64,000 nt of DNA from Rhodocyclus gracilis. Its GTDB lineage: Bacteria > Pseudomonadota > Gammaproteobacteria > Burkholderiales > Rhodocyclaceae. Positions 19,412 to 27,892 of the stretch are shown here, piece by piece. Below the pieces are notes generated by a model. The model saw only the letters and a list, made by a program, of their open reading frames with translations. It did not search any database and was not told the DNA's origin. The translations under genes were made by a program, and so were the position numbers. How positions within the stretch are numbered: position 1 is the stretch's first letter; every line of letters starts with the position of its first letter. Location: assembly GCF_009617575.1 (NCBI RefSeq), contig NZ_WIXJ01000006.1:62001-126000 (forward strand), given 5' to 3'.

Positions 19412-20161
19412 GTCGCCCGCGGCGGCCACATCGCACAGCAGAAGGGCATTTTCCCGCCGGATGCGGCTCGCTGGCAGCGCTGCGTCACCCACAACAAAGC
19501 GCGCCAGCACCGCCGCCTTATCGGCGCCGCTCACCAGCCAAAGCACGCGTCGCGCGCGGTTGATGACGTGCCGCGTCAGCGTCATCCGCCGCCAGCCCTG
19601 GTAGCAGGCGCTCACGGCCAGCGCCTGCCCCGTCACGTCAAGCGCCGCATCGCCCGGCAGCAGCGAGGCTGTGTGCCCATCGCCCCCCAGTCCGAGTTGC
19701 ACGAGATCAAGCTGCGGCGGATCGCCCATCAACTGCCGCAACTGCGCTTCGCACGCCGCCATCGCTGCCTGCGGGTCGATGGCGTCCACCGGCAGCAGAT
19801 GCACCTGCGCTGCCGGAATCGGCACGTGCGCCAGCAGCGTCTCCTGGAGTTGCGTCAGGTTGCGCGCCGAGTGACCCAGTGGGGCGATTCGCTCGTCGAC
19901 TTGCAACAGATGCACGCGCGACCAGTCGATCGGCTTCACGGCCAGCGCGCGCAGCATCGCTTGCGGCGTCTGCCCGCCGCTCAGGGCGAGTAGGAATTGG
20001 CCACGTTCGGCGATGGCCTGCGCGGCCGCTGCGGCGATCTCGGTGGCAGCGGCCTGGGCGAGTTCCGCCGCATCGGCATACACCTCGCGCGGCAACGACG
20101 CGGCGGACACGGCTGGTGCAGGGCCGGCCCGAGAATCGGCGCTGTCAGCCGCGCCGCTCAC
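19385..20161 (-). CDS. pgl: 6-phosphogluconolactonase
   Basis: Hydrolyses 6-phosphogluconolactone in the oxidative pentose phosphate pathway. 258 residues of the DevB/SOL type: [23 protein letters not shown], the ARNLTQL segment and [15 protein letters not shown]. The start is chosen as the GTG at 20161, whose GTGA overlaps the zwf stop, giving normal length; a longer frame starting at 20293 lies inside zwf and its extra residues are not conserved. The first 20 residues are Ala/Ser-rich. Last gene of the gnd-zwf-pgl operon. Confidence 0.92.
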   Translation of the reverse strand: MSGAADSADSRAGPAPAVSAASLPREVYADAAELAQAAATEIAAAAAQAIAERGQFLLALSGGQTPQAMLRALAVKPIDWSRVHLLQVDERIAPLGHSARNLTQLQETLLAHVPIPAAQVHLLPVDAIDPQAAMAACEAQLRQLMGDPPQLDLVQLGLGGDGHTASLLPGDAALDVTGQALAVSACYQGWRRMTLTRHVINRARRVLWLVSGADKAAVLARFVVGDAALPASRIRRENALLLCDVAAAGDLAALEEGD

Positions 20162-21540
20162 TCTGCCGCCTGCGGATTCCGCCAGCCGCCGTAGGCAGCG
20201 ATCATGGCGTCGGCTTCGGCCGGCCCCCAGCTGCCGGGTTCGTAGTCGCGCACCAGGGTCTTCCGGCTGAGCACCGGATCGACGATACGCCACGCCGCTT
20301 CGACGGCGTCCTGCCGCGCGAACAGCGTTGCGTCGCCTTTCAGCGCGTCGCCGATCAGGCGCTCGTAGGCGTCCATTTCATCCTCGTGCATATTGAAGAC
20401 GTGTAACTCGATGTCGTCGCCGATGTTTTCGCTGCCACGGCGTTTGACGCGTGCGCCGATGGCAATGGCGACTTCGCGCGGGCCGAGGCGAAAGCGCAGG
20501 TAGTTGGCCTGCGTCGGCAGCATTTCCGGGAAAACCTCGTACGGCGGCGGACGCAGGCTGACCACCACTTCGGTCGCCGTCAGCGCCAGCTCCTTGCCGG
20601 CGCGAATAAAGAAAGGAACGCCCTGCCAGCGCCAGGAATCGAGGTGAATGCGCATCGCCGCGAAGGTTTCCACCCGCGAATCGGGCGCCACGCCGGTCTC
20701 GTCGCGATAGCCGCGATACTGGCCACGCACCAGACTGTTGCCGCTCAGCGGGCGAATGGCGCGAAACACCTTCACCTTCTCGTCGCGCAGCGATTCGCTG
20801 CCGCTGCCGACCGGCGGCTCCATCGCCAGATTGGCGACGACCTGCAACAAGTGGTTCTGCACCACATCGCGGATGGCACCGACCTCTTCATAAAACCGCC
20901 CGCGCCCGGCAACGCCGATCGACTCGGCCAGCGTGATCTGCACGCTGTCGACATAATTGCGGTTCCAGATCGGCTCGAGAAAAGCGTTGGCGAAGCGAAA
21001 GAAGAGCAGGTTCTGCACCGGCTCCTTGCCGAGGTAGTGGTCGATACGAAAGATCGCCGACTCGTCGAACACCTCGTGCAGCGTACGATTGAGCTCGACC
21101 GCCGACGCCAGATTACGGCCGAAGGGCTTTTCGACGACGACGCGCCCGCCCTTGGCGCACGCTAACTGGCCGAGGCCATGCACGACCGTAGGAAACATGC
21201 TCGGCGCAATCGCCAGATAAAAGAGCGGCCGCTGCGCGCCGGCCAAGGTCGCACACAGACGGTCGAAGGTATCGGCCGCGCGGTAGTCGCCACCGACAAA
21301 GTGCAGCAAGCCGCAAAGGCGGGCGCAGGCGGCCTCGTTGAAGTTCTCGTTTGCGGCCAGCGTCTCGCGCACATGCGTGCGAAAGCGCTCGAGATCCCAG
21401 CCGCCGCGCGCCACGCCGACCACCGGTACGTCGAGCGTGCCGCGCCGCACCATCTGCTGCAGCGCCGGGAAAATCTTCTTCTTCGCCAGATCGCCCGTGG
21501 CGCCGAAGAGCACCACGGCGTCGCACAGCGGCGCGCTCAT
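20158..21540 (-). CDS. zwf: Glucose-6-phosphate 1-dehydrogenase
   Basis: Oxidises glucose-6-phosphate to 6-phosphogluconolactone with NADP or NAD. 460 residues, a little shorter than the 485-490 common in proteobacteria. The cofactor loop [16 protein letters not shown] is at the N-terminus; the substrate/catalytic motif [15 protein letters not shown] is intact, and EKPFGRNL precedes it. ATG at 21540 overlaps the gnd stop by four bases (ATGA) and its own stop overlaps the pgl GTG: the operon is translationally coupled throughout. Confidence 0.96.
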   Translation of the reverse strand: MSAPLCDAVVLFGATGDLAKKKIFPALQQMVRRGTLDVPVVGVARGGWDLERFRTHVRETLAANENFNEAACARLCGLLHFVGGDYRAADTFDRLCATLAGAQRPLFYLAIAPSMFPTVVHGLGQLACAKGGRVVVEKPFGRNLASAVELNRTLHEVFDESAIFRIDHYLGKEPVQNLLFFRFANAFLEPIWNRNYVDSVQITLAESIGVAGRGRFYEEVGAIRDVVQNHLLQVVANLAMEPPVGSGSESLRDEKVKVFRAIRPLSGNSLVRGQYRGYRDETGVAPDSRVETFAAMRIHLDSWRWQGVPFFIRAGKELALTATEVVVSLRPPPYEVFPEMLPTQANYLRFRLGPREVAIAIGARVKRRGSENIGDDIELHVFNMHEDEMDAYERLIGDALKGDATLFARQDAVEAAWRIVDPVLSRKTLVRDYEPGSWGPAEADAMIAAYGGWRNPQAAE

Positions 21541-22565
21541 GCGTGGTCAGACGGGTGCGCCGCCTCGGCGTGGCCGCCGAACTCGCTGCGCATCGCCGAC
21601 AGTAGCTGGTTGGCGAAAACATCCTCGCCGCGCGAGGCGAAGCGCCCGAACAGCGCGGCGCTTAATACCGGCACCGGCACCGACGTATCGACAGCCGCCT
21701 TCAGCGCCCAGCGTCCTTCGCCGGAATCGGAAACCCTCCCGGCAAAACCGGACAACTCGGGATCGCGCGCCAGCGCCTGCGCCGACAGATCGAGCAGCCA
21801 CGATCGGACGACGCTACCGCGTCGCCACAGTTCGGCGATCGCGCCGACATCGAAGTCGTACTGGTAGGCCGCCGGATCGTCGAGCGGCGCCGTTTCGGCG
21901 TCGGCCTGACGGGCGACGCTGCCACTGTTGGCGTGACGCAGGAGGTTGAAGCCCTCGGCATACGCCGCCATCAGTCCGTACTCGATGCCGTTGTGGATCA
22001 TCTTGACGAAATGCCCGGCGCCGCTGGCGCCGCAGTGCAGATAGCCAAGTTCTTCGCGGCTGGGGGCATGGTCGCGGCCAGACGTGCGCGGCACGGCGCC
22101 CATGCCCGGCGCCAACGCGCGAAAGACTGGATCGAGCCGCGCCACCGCCGTCGCGTCGCCGCCGATCATCAGGCAATAGCCCTGCTCCAGCCCCCAGACG
22201 CCGCCGCTGGTGCCGACGTCGAGGTAATGGATGCCATCAGGCGCCAGCGCCGCTGCGCGGCGGATGTCGTCGGTGTGCGGCGAGTTACCGCCGTCGATGA
22301 GGACATCGCCGGCTTCGAGCAGGCCACGGAGTGCCCCGACCGTCTCCTCGACCACCGCCGCCGGCAGCATCATCCAGACGCAGCGCGGTCTCTGCAGACG
22401 CGCGACCAGATCGGCGAGTGACGCAGCGCCAGTGGCGCCCTCGCCGACGAGGCGTTCGATATTGCCCGGATGGTGGTCATTGACCACGCATTCATGTCCT
22501 GCCCGCAAAAGGCGCCGGCACATATTCGCGCCCATCCGCCCCAAACCGATCATGCCGATCTGCAT
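21537..22565 (-). CDS. gnd: 6-phosphogluconate dehydrogenase, decarboxylating (short type)
   Basis: Oxidative decarboxylation of 6-phosphogluconate to ribulose-5-phosphate. 342 residues, the short GndA/YqeC-like form (the E. coli enzyme has about 470). Motifs: [16 protein letters not shown] (nucleotide binding), [35 protein letters not shown], and [22 protein letters not shown] with the catalytic Lys and substrate-binding His-Asn. Short forms are usually NAD-preferring, which is inference. Start at ATG 22565 behind GGGGCGGAG; a longer frame upstream is not conserved. First gene of the gnd-zwf-pgl operon; the product Ru5P is also the substrate of the phosphoribulokinase encoded at 54.1 kb. Confidence 0.93.
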   Translation of the reverse strand: MQIGMIGLGRMGANMCRRLLRAGHECVVNDHHPGNIERLVGEGATGAASLADLVARLQRPRCVWMMLPAAVVEETVGALRGLLEAGDVLIDGGNSPHTDDIRRAAALAPDGIHYLDVGTSGGVWGLEQGYCLMIGGDATAVARLDPVFRALAPGMGAVPRTSGRDHAPSREELGYLHCGASGAGHFVKMIHNGIEYGLMAAYAEGFNLLRHANSGSVARQADAETAPLDDPAAYQYDFDVGAIAELWRRGSVVRSWLLDLSAQALARDPELSGFAGRVSDSGEGRWALKAAVDTSVPVPVLSAALFGRFASRGEDVFANQLLSAMRSEFGGHAEAAHPSDHA

Positions 22566-22780
22566 CGCTCCGCCCCTTCGCGCCCACGGGCGCCTTGGCA
22601 CACGTCCGGCGATGTGCCGCACGCTCGCGGCGGCGCGCCACAACCGCCGTCTCGGAGTTCGGACCGGTTATTGGGCGAAGAAGTTGCAGGTGGGACTTGG
22701 CTGGCACTCAGGCAAGCGGCAAGAGTGGCGCTGGCGTGTAGCAGGGCTGGGTAGCACCGCAACGGACGGCACCAAAGCAA

Positions 22781-22810
22781 AAAGGCCGATTTCTTTCGAA
22801 ATCAGCCTGT
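22781..22810 (-). terminator. Terminator after tRNA-Arg
   Basis: On the minus strand AGGCTGATTTC pairs with GAAATCGGCCT (one G-T pair) across a short loop and is followed by TTTTTGC. It begins 13 bases after the tRNA end. Confidence 0.8.
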
Positions 22811-22821
22811 TACTTGTTCAT

Positions 22822-22898
22822 TGGCGCGCCCGGAGCGATTCGAACGCCCGACCCCTTGGTTCGTAGCCAAGTACTCTATCCAACTGAGCTACGGGCGC
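22822..22898 (-). tRNA. tRNA-Arg (anticodon ACG), CCA encoded
   Basis: 77 bases with the encoded CCA. Acceptor GCGCCCG pairs with CGGGCGC, discriminator G. D-arm GCTC AGTTGGATA GAGT, anticodon loop CTACGAA giving ACG (read as ICG after deamination), T-loop GTTCGAATC. It decodes CGU/CGC/CGA, a major tRNA for this GC-rich genome. It stands alone with its own promoter and terminator. Confidence 0.96.
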
Positions 22899-22950
22899 GC
22901 TGTTTTCTTTAGCAACTTCGCTTTCGCGTTGCTGCGTCAAGAAGCTGCGC

Positions 22951-22979
22951 ATTATAGCGAGGGAAGTTCGCTTGCTCAA
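22951..22979 (-). promoter_or_regulatory. Promoter of tRNA-Arg
   Basis: On the minus strand TTGAGC (22974-22979) and a perfect TATAAT (22951-22956), spaced 17. The -10 box ends 52 bases before the tRNA 5' end, implying a 5' leader for RNase P. Confidence 0.75.
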
Positions 22980-23025
22980 GCCCCCGCTGCGATTTTTCTG
23001 CAAAAAAGCGCAGCGAGCGTTGAAA

Positions 23026-23802
23026 TCATGCCAAATGATTCAAAAATGCGCGCGTGCGCGGATGAGCCGGGCTGGCGAACATCTCGGCTGCGGGCCGCTC
23101 TTCGACGATCTCGCCGCCGTCCATGAAGATGACTCGCGTCGACACATCACGCGCAAAAGCCATCTCGTGCGTGACGACGATCATCGTCATGTGCTCTTCA
23201 GCCAGCTGACGGATGGTGCGCAGCACTTCACCGGTCAACTCCGGATCGAGCGCCGAAGTCGGCTCATCGAAGAGCATGATGTCGGGCTCCATGGCGAGCG
23301 CACGGGCGATGGCGACGCGCTGTTTCTGTCCACCCGAGAGGTGCGAAGGATAGGCATCGCGCTTGTGCAGGAGCCCAACCTTGCGCAACAACTCCTCAGC
23401 CGGCGGGATGGCCGCTTCGCGCGTCAGCCCCTTTACCGTCACCGGTGCCTCAATGATGTTCTGTAGCACGGTGAAATGCGGAAAGAGGTTGAACTGCTGG
23501 AAGACCATGCCCATCTTGCGGCAGATACGGCGCGCGTCGGCGTCGGCAGCATAGCGGCAAACGCCACCGGCGTCGGTATCGACAAGCGTTTCGCCCTCGA
23601 TATCGATACGGCCGCGGTCGATGGTTTCGAGGCGGTTAAGACAGCGCAGGAAGGTGCTCTTGCCGGAACCCGAAGGGCCGATGACGGCAACGACGTCGCC
23701 CTTGTCGATGTGCAGCGAAACGCCGCGCAGCACTTCGGTGCTGCCGAAGCGCTTGTGAATGCCCTGCGCCGAAATCATCGGGCTAGTCGTCGTAGACGGC
23801 AT
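23026..23802 (-). CDS. Polar amino acid ABC transporter, ATP-binding protein
   Basis: ATPase of a GlnQ/HisP-type importer, 258 residues. Walker A GPSGSGKSTFLRCLN, Q-loop MVFQQFNLFPH, signature LSGGQKQRVAIARAL, Walker B DIMLFDEPTSALDPE and H-loop VVTHEMAFA are all intact. The ATG at 23802 is preceded by GGAAAAGAA and lies inside the 3' end of the permease gene (20-base overlap); an alternative ATG lies eight codons in. Third gene of a binding protein-permease-ATPase operon. Confidence 0.94.
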   Translation of the reverse strand: MPSTTTSPMISAQGIHKRFGSTEVLRGVSLHIDKGDVVAVIGPSGSGKSTFLRCLNRLETIDRGRIDIEGETLVDTDAGGVCRYAADADARRICRKMGMVFQQFNLFPHFTVLQNIIEAPVTVKGLTREAAIPPAEELLRKVGLLHKRDAYPSHLSGGQKQRVAIARALAMEPDIMLFDEPTSALDPELTGEVLRTIRQLAEEHMTMIVVTHEMAFARDVSTRVIFMDGGEIVEERPAAEMFASPAHPRTRAFLNHLA

Positions 23803-24436
23803 ATTTCTTTTCCAGGCGCATGAAGCCCCAGGTTAGCACCAGGGTCATGAAAAGGTAGAAAGCGGCGGCGACCACAAACGGCATGGTCGTGAAGTCGCGC
23901 TGAACGATGCCGCGCGCGGCGCGCAGCAGGTCGTTCATCGCCAACACATAAATCAGCGAGGTGTCCTTGACGAGCGTGATCGTCTCGTTGCTCATCGGCG
24001 GCAGGATGCGCTTGACCATCTGCGGCAGAACGATGCGTCGCATGGTCTGCCCATACGAGAGACCCAACACCTGCGCCGCCTCGTGCTGCCCACGGCCGAC
24101 CGACTGGATGCCGGCACGGAAGATCTCGGCAAAATAGGCAGCGTAGTTCAGCGTGAAGGCAGCAATGGCTGCCGGAAAATCGGGCAAACGCACGCCGATG
24201 ACAGGCACGAAGGGCAGCGCGAAGTAGATGAAGAGCATCTGGAGCATCAGCGGCGTACCGCGCATCAGCCAGATATAGCCGCTGACAATGCCGCTGGCGG
24301 TGCGGAAGCGCGACACGCGCACCAGCGCAAGCCCCAGCCCCAGAGGCACGGCGAGTGCCAGCGTGATCAGGAACACCTGTAAGGTGACTGCCGTGCCGTT
24401 CAGCAGAGGCCCGAGTATTGCGGTGAAATAGTCCAT
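23783..24436 (-). CDS. Polar amino acid ABC transporter, permease
   Basis: 217 residues with about five membrane helices of the HisM/GlnP class. The EAA loop, which docks to the ATPase, reads EAAQVLGLSYGQTMRRIVLPQ. A single permease gene implies a homodimeric channel. The start ATG begins MDYFTAILGPLLNGT, typical for the family. It lies 82 bases after the binding-protein gene. Confidence 0.93.
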   Translation of the reverse strand: MDYFTAILGPLLNGTAVTLQVFLITLALAVPLGLGLALVRVSRFRTASGIVSGYIWLMRGTPLMLQMLFIYFALPFVPVIGVRLPDFPAAIAAFTLNYAAYFAEIFRAGIQSVGRGQHEAAQVLGLSYGQTMRRIVLPQMVKRILPPMSNETITLVKDTSLIYVLAMNDLLRAARGIVQRDFTTMPFVVAAAFYLFMTLVLTWGFMRLEKKYAVYDD

Positions 24437-24518
24437 GGGCCTGCCTAGTCAGCGGGCCGAACCCAGGGTTCGGCCCGTGTGAAGCCTTGTTTCGGTAGAG
24501 AGGAGAATACTTCGAGGA

Positions 24519-25310
24519 TTACTTGACGATATCCTTGCCGAACCACTGCGTCGAAATGCGCGCAGCAGAGCCGTCCTTTTTCATCTCGTCGAGCGCCTTT
24601 TGCAGCTTACCGAGGAGTTCGGTGTCGTCCTTGCGCACGCCGACGCCGTATTCTTCGGTGCCGAAGTTTTCGTCGAGCACGACATATTCGCCTGGCTTCT
24701 TGGCGATGTAGTAACGACCAACCACTTCATCGACGACAAGTGCTTCGAGACGACCGGCGGAGAGATCCATCAGCGCCGTCACGTTGTCGCCGAATTTCTT
24801 CAGTTCCTTGAACGACTTGGCCGTGGCGGCATCTTTCTCGATCGCCTCGACGGCGCTGCTGCCTTCCTGCACGCCGATGATCTTGCCCGCCAGCCCGGCC
24901 TTGTCCTTGATCTTCGAGTTGGCCGTGACGATGACGATCTGCCGGTTTTCCAGGTAAGGCGTGGTGAAGGCGATGTTGGCCTTGCGCTCTTCGGTGATGG
25001 TCAGGCCATTCCAGAGCACATCGACACGCTTGCCGTTCAACTCGGCTTCCTTGGCATTCCAGTCGATGGGTTTGAACTCGACTTCCGCCCCCAGACGCTT
25101 GGCGGCTTCGCGCGCGAGATCGATGTCGAAACCGACCAGGGTGTTCTTTTCGTCACGGAAACCCATCGGCGGAAAATTGTCGTCGAGACCGACAACGATC
25201 TTGCTCACCGCCGCCGGCTTGGCTGCCGACGCGTTTTCGGATTTATCGCAGCCAGACAAGGCCACACCCGCCGCCAGGGCCAGCACCAACATCGAAAGTG
25301 TTTTTTTCAT
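24519..25310 (-). CDS. Polar amino acid ABC transporter, lipoprotein binding component
   Basis: 263 residues of the SBP_bac_3 family. The signal peptide MKKTLSMLVLALAAGVALSG ends in a lipobox (LSGC), so it is tethered as a lipoprotein. Landmarks: VGLDDNFPPMGFRDEKN, GFDIDLAREAAKRLG, WNGLTITEERKANIAFTTPY, and IGVQEGSSAVEAI. The ligand is probably a polar amino acid (glutamine, cystine or a basic one); sequence alone does not decide. The ATG at 25310 behind GGGAAG is chosen; the frame is open into the tmRNA gene but that is chance. Confidence 0.93.
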   Translation of the reverse strand: MKKTLSMLVLALAAGVALSGCDKSENASAAKPAAVSKIVVGLDDNFPPMGFRDEKNTLVGFDIDLAREAAKRLGAEVEFKPIDWNAKEAELNGKRVDVLWNGLTITEERKANIAFTTPYLENRQIVIVTANSKIKDKAGLAGKIIGVQEGSSAVEAIEKDAATAKSFKELKKFGDNVTALMDLSAGRLEALVVDEVVGRYYIAKKPGEYVVLDENFGTEEYGVGVRKDDTELLGKLQKALDEMKKDGSAARISTQWFGKDIVK

Positions 25311-25554
25311 GCGATTACGCTTCCCAATAAAATCAACAGACTGGATGAAGGCACAGCCAGACGACATCTGGCATGCCCGGTGACGGATAAGGGGCTGAAT
25401 TGTCACCTTAAAAGACGCCGTTTTCAACCGCCACACGCACGCTGCCACGACGATTTCGGGTTCCTGCAAGTGGCTTTCAGCGCCCATCGGCACGAGGGTT
25501 TGCGGGCAACGGCACGCCGCCGCGCCCGCACCCGCGAAAACCTTCGCTGAATCC

Positions 25555-25583
25555 TTGAATAGCGGCGGGTTCGGCCCCATAAT
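25555..25583 (+). promoter_or_regulatory. Promoter of the permuted tmRNA gene
   Basis: TTGAAT (25555-25560) and CATAAT (25578-25583) with a 17-base spacer. Transcription would begin near 25590, just before the acceptor piece. Confidence 0.7.
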
Positions 25584-25589
25584 CCTAGG

Positions 25590-25653
25590 ATGGTTGTAAT
25601 TCCGGCAATCTGGAGGCGTTCTGGACGCGGGTTCGATTCCCGCCACCTCCACC
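25590..25653 (+). ncRNA. ssrA: tmRNA acceptor piece (permuted two-piece tmRNA)
   Basis: The 3' part of the tRNA-like domain comes first in the gene. The T-arm is GCGGG TTCGATT CCCGC, then CACCTCC, the 3' acceptor strand, which pairs with GGGGGTG of the coding piece and leaves a G-U at the third pair, the alanine identity element. Discriminator A and CC are followed by T, so the final A of CCA is added after processing. The 5' boundary is approximate. Two-piece tmRNAs are known in alphaproteobacteria, cyanobacteria and some betaproteobacteria. Confidence 0.9.
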
Positions 25654-25678
25654 TAAAGGCACCGGAGTGCGTTTAGGT
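25654..25678 (+). other. Excised intervening segment of the tmRNA precursor
   Basis: Together with flanking bases it forms a hairpin: CACCTAAA (25644-region end) pairs with TTTAGGTG, and an inner CAC/GTG pair closes a CGGA loop. This links acceptor and coding pieces and would be removed during maturation. Confidence 0.75.
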
Positions 25679-25862
25679 GGGGGTGTACTGGCTTCGACAG
25701 GGCGGGCGAAGGTGAGCAGGCAACTCGTCAGGCGATCGACGTTAATGAAGCAAATCTCTAAACGCCAACGATGAGCGTTTCGCAATCGCCGCTTAAGGCC
25801 TTTGCCGAGGCTGCTTGAGCCTTGTTACCAAAGAAAAGCCGGCGGGGACTTCGGTCCCCGTC
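25679..25862 (+). ncRNA. ssrA: tmRNA coding piece with tag ANDERFAIAA
   Basis: Begins GGGGGTGTACTGGCTTCGAC, the conserved tmRNA 5' end. The resume codon GCC is at 25764 and the tag frame 25764-25796 reads ANDERFAIAA then TAA; with the alanine charged on tmRNA the added tag is A-ANDERFAIAA. The pseudoknot region downstream is short, and a 7-bp stem with a TTCG loop (25843-25860) closes the 3' end. In trans-translation it frees stalled ribosomes and marks products for ClpXP-type proteases. No smpB in the window. Confidence 0.92.
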
Positions 25863-25902
25863 GTCAATTCCAGGCCCAATTCCAAGCCCAACGTTCAGTC
25901 TG

Positions 25903-26820
25903 CTAGAGCACCGTATGCGGCTGCTCGATCATCTGCTGATAGATCATGCTCTGCAGAATCAGCGTGTCGTTCGGTAAGAGATCGACGAACTCCAGACCAT
26001 GATTGACCAACGGCACGCTCCCATTGGCCGGGGGGTCTTCGACGAACTGTGCGCGCACGACGGCGTTGATACTCAGCACCGTATCAATCGCGTGCAGACT
26101 GACGCGAAACGCCAGTTTGATCGACTCTCCCTTTTCGGCGATAGCGCGACGCGATGCCAGCAAGGCCCCCTTGGCGCTGAGGTTGACGATCATTCCGGAA
26201 ATATTGTCGTCGCTGTCGTTAGCTCCCGCCGCGTTGGCAACAGAGCAAACGATTTTTGTCTTGACGCGCGGGGCCGTGCGGATGACGACGCCCTTCACCT
26301 CGTAGGGGAAAGACAAGTGGAGATACTCGTACGGGATCTTGATGATCTTGAGTATCGTCGCCGGAAAGCCAAAAGCGTTCTGGCTGGTGAATACCCGCAC
26401 CACCAGTTTGTCGTTTTCCACCAGTTGCATGCGCAGACCGCTGGATTCGCGGGGCGCGCTGACGAGCAGGCTCTGGTTGGGCGTATAGCCGATCAGCCGC
26501 ACGATCACCCGATCAACCGCCAAGCGCTGCGGCGGCTGAATCTGCAAGCGATCGCCCACCTTCAGTTTCATGGCCTCAAAGGTGAAGGTATTTTCCTGCT
26601 TGCCATTACTGCCGGTGATTTCCTCGTCGCTCAACTCGTCGTCCGACGGCTCGACGGGCTGATCACGACAGGCTTTCGTCGAAATCAACAACTGCACATG
26701 TTCGCGTGTGTGGATGATGTCGCCAATCGCCGCAACGCGGTTGCCCTGCGGATCAAACACGTTCCACGGCAAGGCCTTGCCGATGGTGATGTCACTTTTC
26801 TGGATCGGAATTCGATTCAT
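25903..26820 (-). CDS. YcgR-like PilZ-domain c-di-GMP effector
   Basis: 305 residues. The N-terminal two thirds contains a YcgR_N-like flagellar brake region (KLKVGDRLQIQPP ... SAPRESSGLRMQLVENDKLVVRVF). The C-terminal PilZ domain (about 185-295) shows the c-di-GMP binding pair RTAPR (RxxxR) and NLSAKGA (N/DxSxxG). In its relatives binding slows the flagellar motor or alters chemotaxis. A Ser/Asp/Glu insertion near 58-75 (EPSDDELSDEEITG) is not usual in YcgR. No flagellar genes are adjacent. A GGDEF cyclase lies 9 kb away. Confidence 0.82.
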   Translation of the reverse strand: MNRIPIQKSDITIGKALPWNVFDPQGNRVAAIGDIIHTREHVQLLISTKACRDQPVEPSDDELSDEEITGSNGKQENTFTFEAMKLKVGDRLQIQPPQRLAVDRVIVRLIGYTPNQSLLVSAPRESSGLRMQLVENDKLVVRVFTSQNAFGFPATILKIIKIPYEYLHLSFPYEVKGVVIRTAPRVKTKIVCSVANAAGANDSDDNISGMIVNLSAKGALLASRRAIAEKGESIKLAFRVSLHAIDTVLSINAVVRAQFVEDPPANGSVPLVNHGLEFVDLLPNDTLILQSMIYQQMIEQPHTVL

Positions 26821-27065
26821 TACTGCCCGCTCCGACGGGAATTTTTCTTATTGCCAAATCGCCAGCACGGCGCGCCTGCGGCCCGACAGCCCAAGCAATG
26901 CCGCTCGAAACACATGTCATTTCCGTATTCTAGCGAATTGGCGTGCCCAGTTTCCCATCGACAGCGGGGCTACGCGATAAATCCCCGACGCTTCCGCCCC
27001 AACGACGCGACCGGACCGACACTAGACACGCCGCCGATCCCCATGCAGCGAGGAGAACGCGCTGC

Positions 27066-27458
27066 TCAGAAACCGATAAGCATCAAGGCCGCCCCGGCCA
27101 CCAGCGTCGCAACAAAAGCGCTCCCGTAGAAGACGACGCGCGCGCCGTTGCCGGCCTGGATGCCCAGATCGTGCAGGCTGTGGAAGATGCGGTGCGCCGC
27201 GTGCCAGAAGAAGAAGGCGACGACGGCAAGCAGGAGCGCCTTGCCGATCGGGTTCTGCGCCAGCGCCAGCATGTTGCGGTAACTCATCGCGTCGGCCGGC
27301 AGCAGGAAGGCGAGCGGCACGGCGATGCCGGTGATGAAGGCGAGCATCGGCGCGATCAGCGCCGAGAGCATGCCGCCGGCGCCGAACAGCGCCCAGAAGA
27401 TCGGCTCCGGCGAGCGCCGCGTTTGTGCCGGACGACCCGGAGTAGTGGAATGGCTCAT
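27066..27458 (-). CDS. frdD: Fumarate reductase membrane anchor subunit D
   Basis: 130 residues with three hydrophobic helices (about 18-45, 70-88, 105-128). It begins MSHSTTPGRPAQTRRSPEPIFWALFGAGGMLSA, matching the E. coli FrdD pattern SDEPVFWGLFGAGGM. The His in HAAHRIFHSLHDLG is the region near the quinol site. ATG at 27458 overlaps the frdC stop by four bases. Last gene of frdABCD. The presence of both small anchors identifies a fumarate reductase of the QFR type D rather than succinate dehydrogenase with b heme. Confidence 0.93.
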   Translation of the reverse strand: MSHSTTPGRPAQTRRSPEPIFWALFGAGGMLSALIAPMLAFITGIAVPLAFLLPADAMSYRNMLALAQNPIGKALLLAVVAFFFWHAAHRIFHSLHDLGIQAGNGARVVFYGSAFVATLVAGAALMLIGF

Positions 27459-27892
27459 CGCGTCAGCCCCCAGACAATGCCGAACAGCGCGAGGCTCGCG
27501 CCAGCAGCGACGGCGATGGCGCCGGCGGTGATCGCCGACTGCGCCACGCGCTTGCCGCCGACGATCAGCGGCGGCATCGTCTTCGGCAGCACCTCGAACC
27601 AGGTGACGGTATGGAAGGCGAAGACGGCAACGAAGACGACGTGCAGCAGGATCGACGCCGGGCTGCGCAGCGCCTCCAGCCAGCCGTTCCACGCCGCCTC
27701 GCCCTGCGCCAGCCGGACGAGGCCGACGAGCAGGATCAGCGCGTAGGCAGCGACGAACAGTGCCGTGCCCTCGCGCGCCATGTAGCGGACGAAGAACGGG
27801 TTGCGCTGCCACCAGCCGGCCATCGGCCGCACGTAGGGGCGGCGCGGATCATTGGCCGGGCGGGCCGCCGGCCGCGGATCGGATGCACTCAT
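27455..27892 (-). CDS. frdC: Fumarate reductase membrane anchor subunit C
   Basis: 145 residues, three membrane helices. The family segment RPYVRPMAGWWQRNPFFVRYM near residue 18 is clear and includes the residues that face the proximal quinone site; HTVTWFEVLPKTMPP is the second conserved block. The first 15 residues are an Ala/Pro/Arg extension. It overlaps frdB upstream and frdD downstream by four bases each. Confidence 0.94.
   Translation of the reverse strand: MSASDPRPAARPANDPRRPYVRPMAGWWQRNPFFVRYMAREGTALFVAAYALILLVGLVRLAQGEAAWNGWLEALRSPASILLHVVFVAVFAFHTVTWFEVLPKTMPPLIVGGKRVAQSAITAGAIAVAAGASLALFGIVWGLTR

Noticed and set aside
25585-25785. Small minus-strand frame over the tmRNA locus
   Set aside because: Lies on the complement of the tmRNA structure; the RNA explains the conservation.
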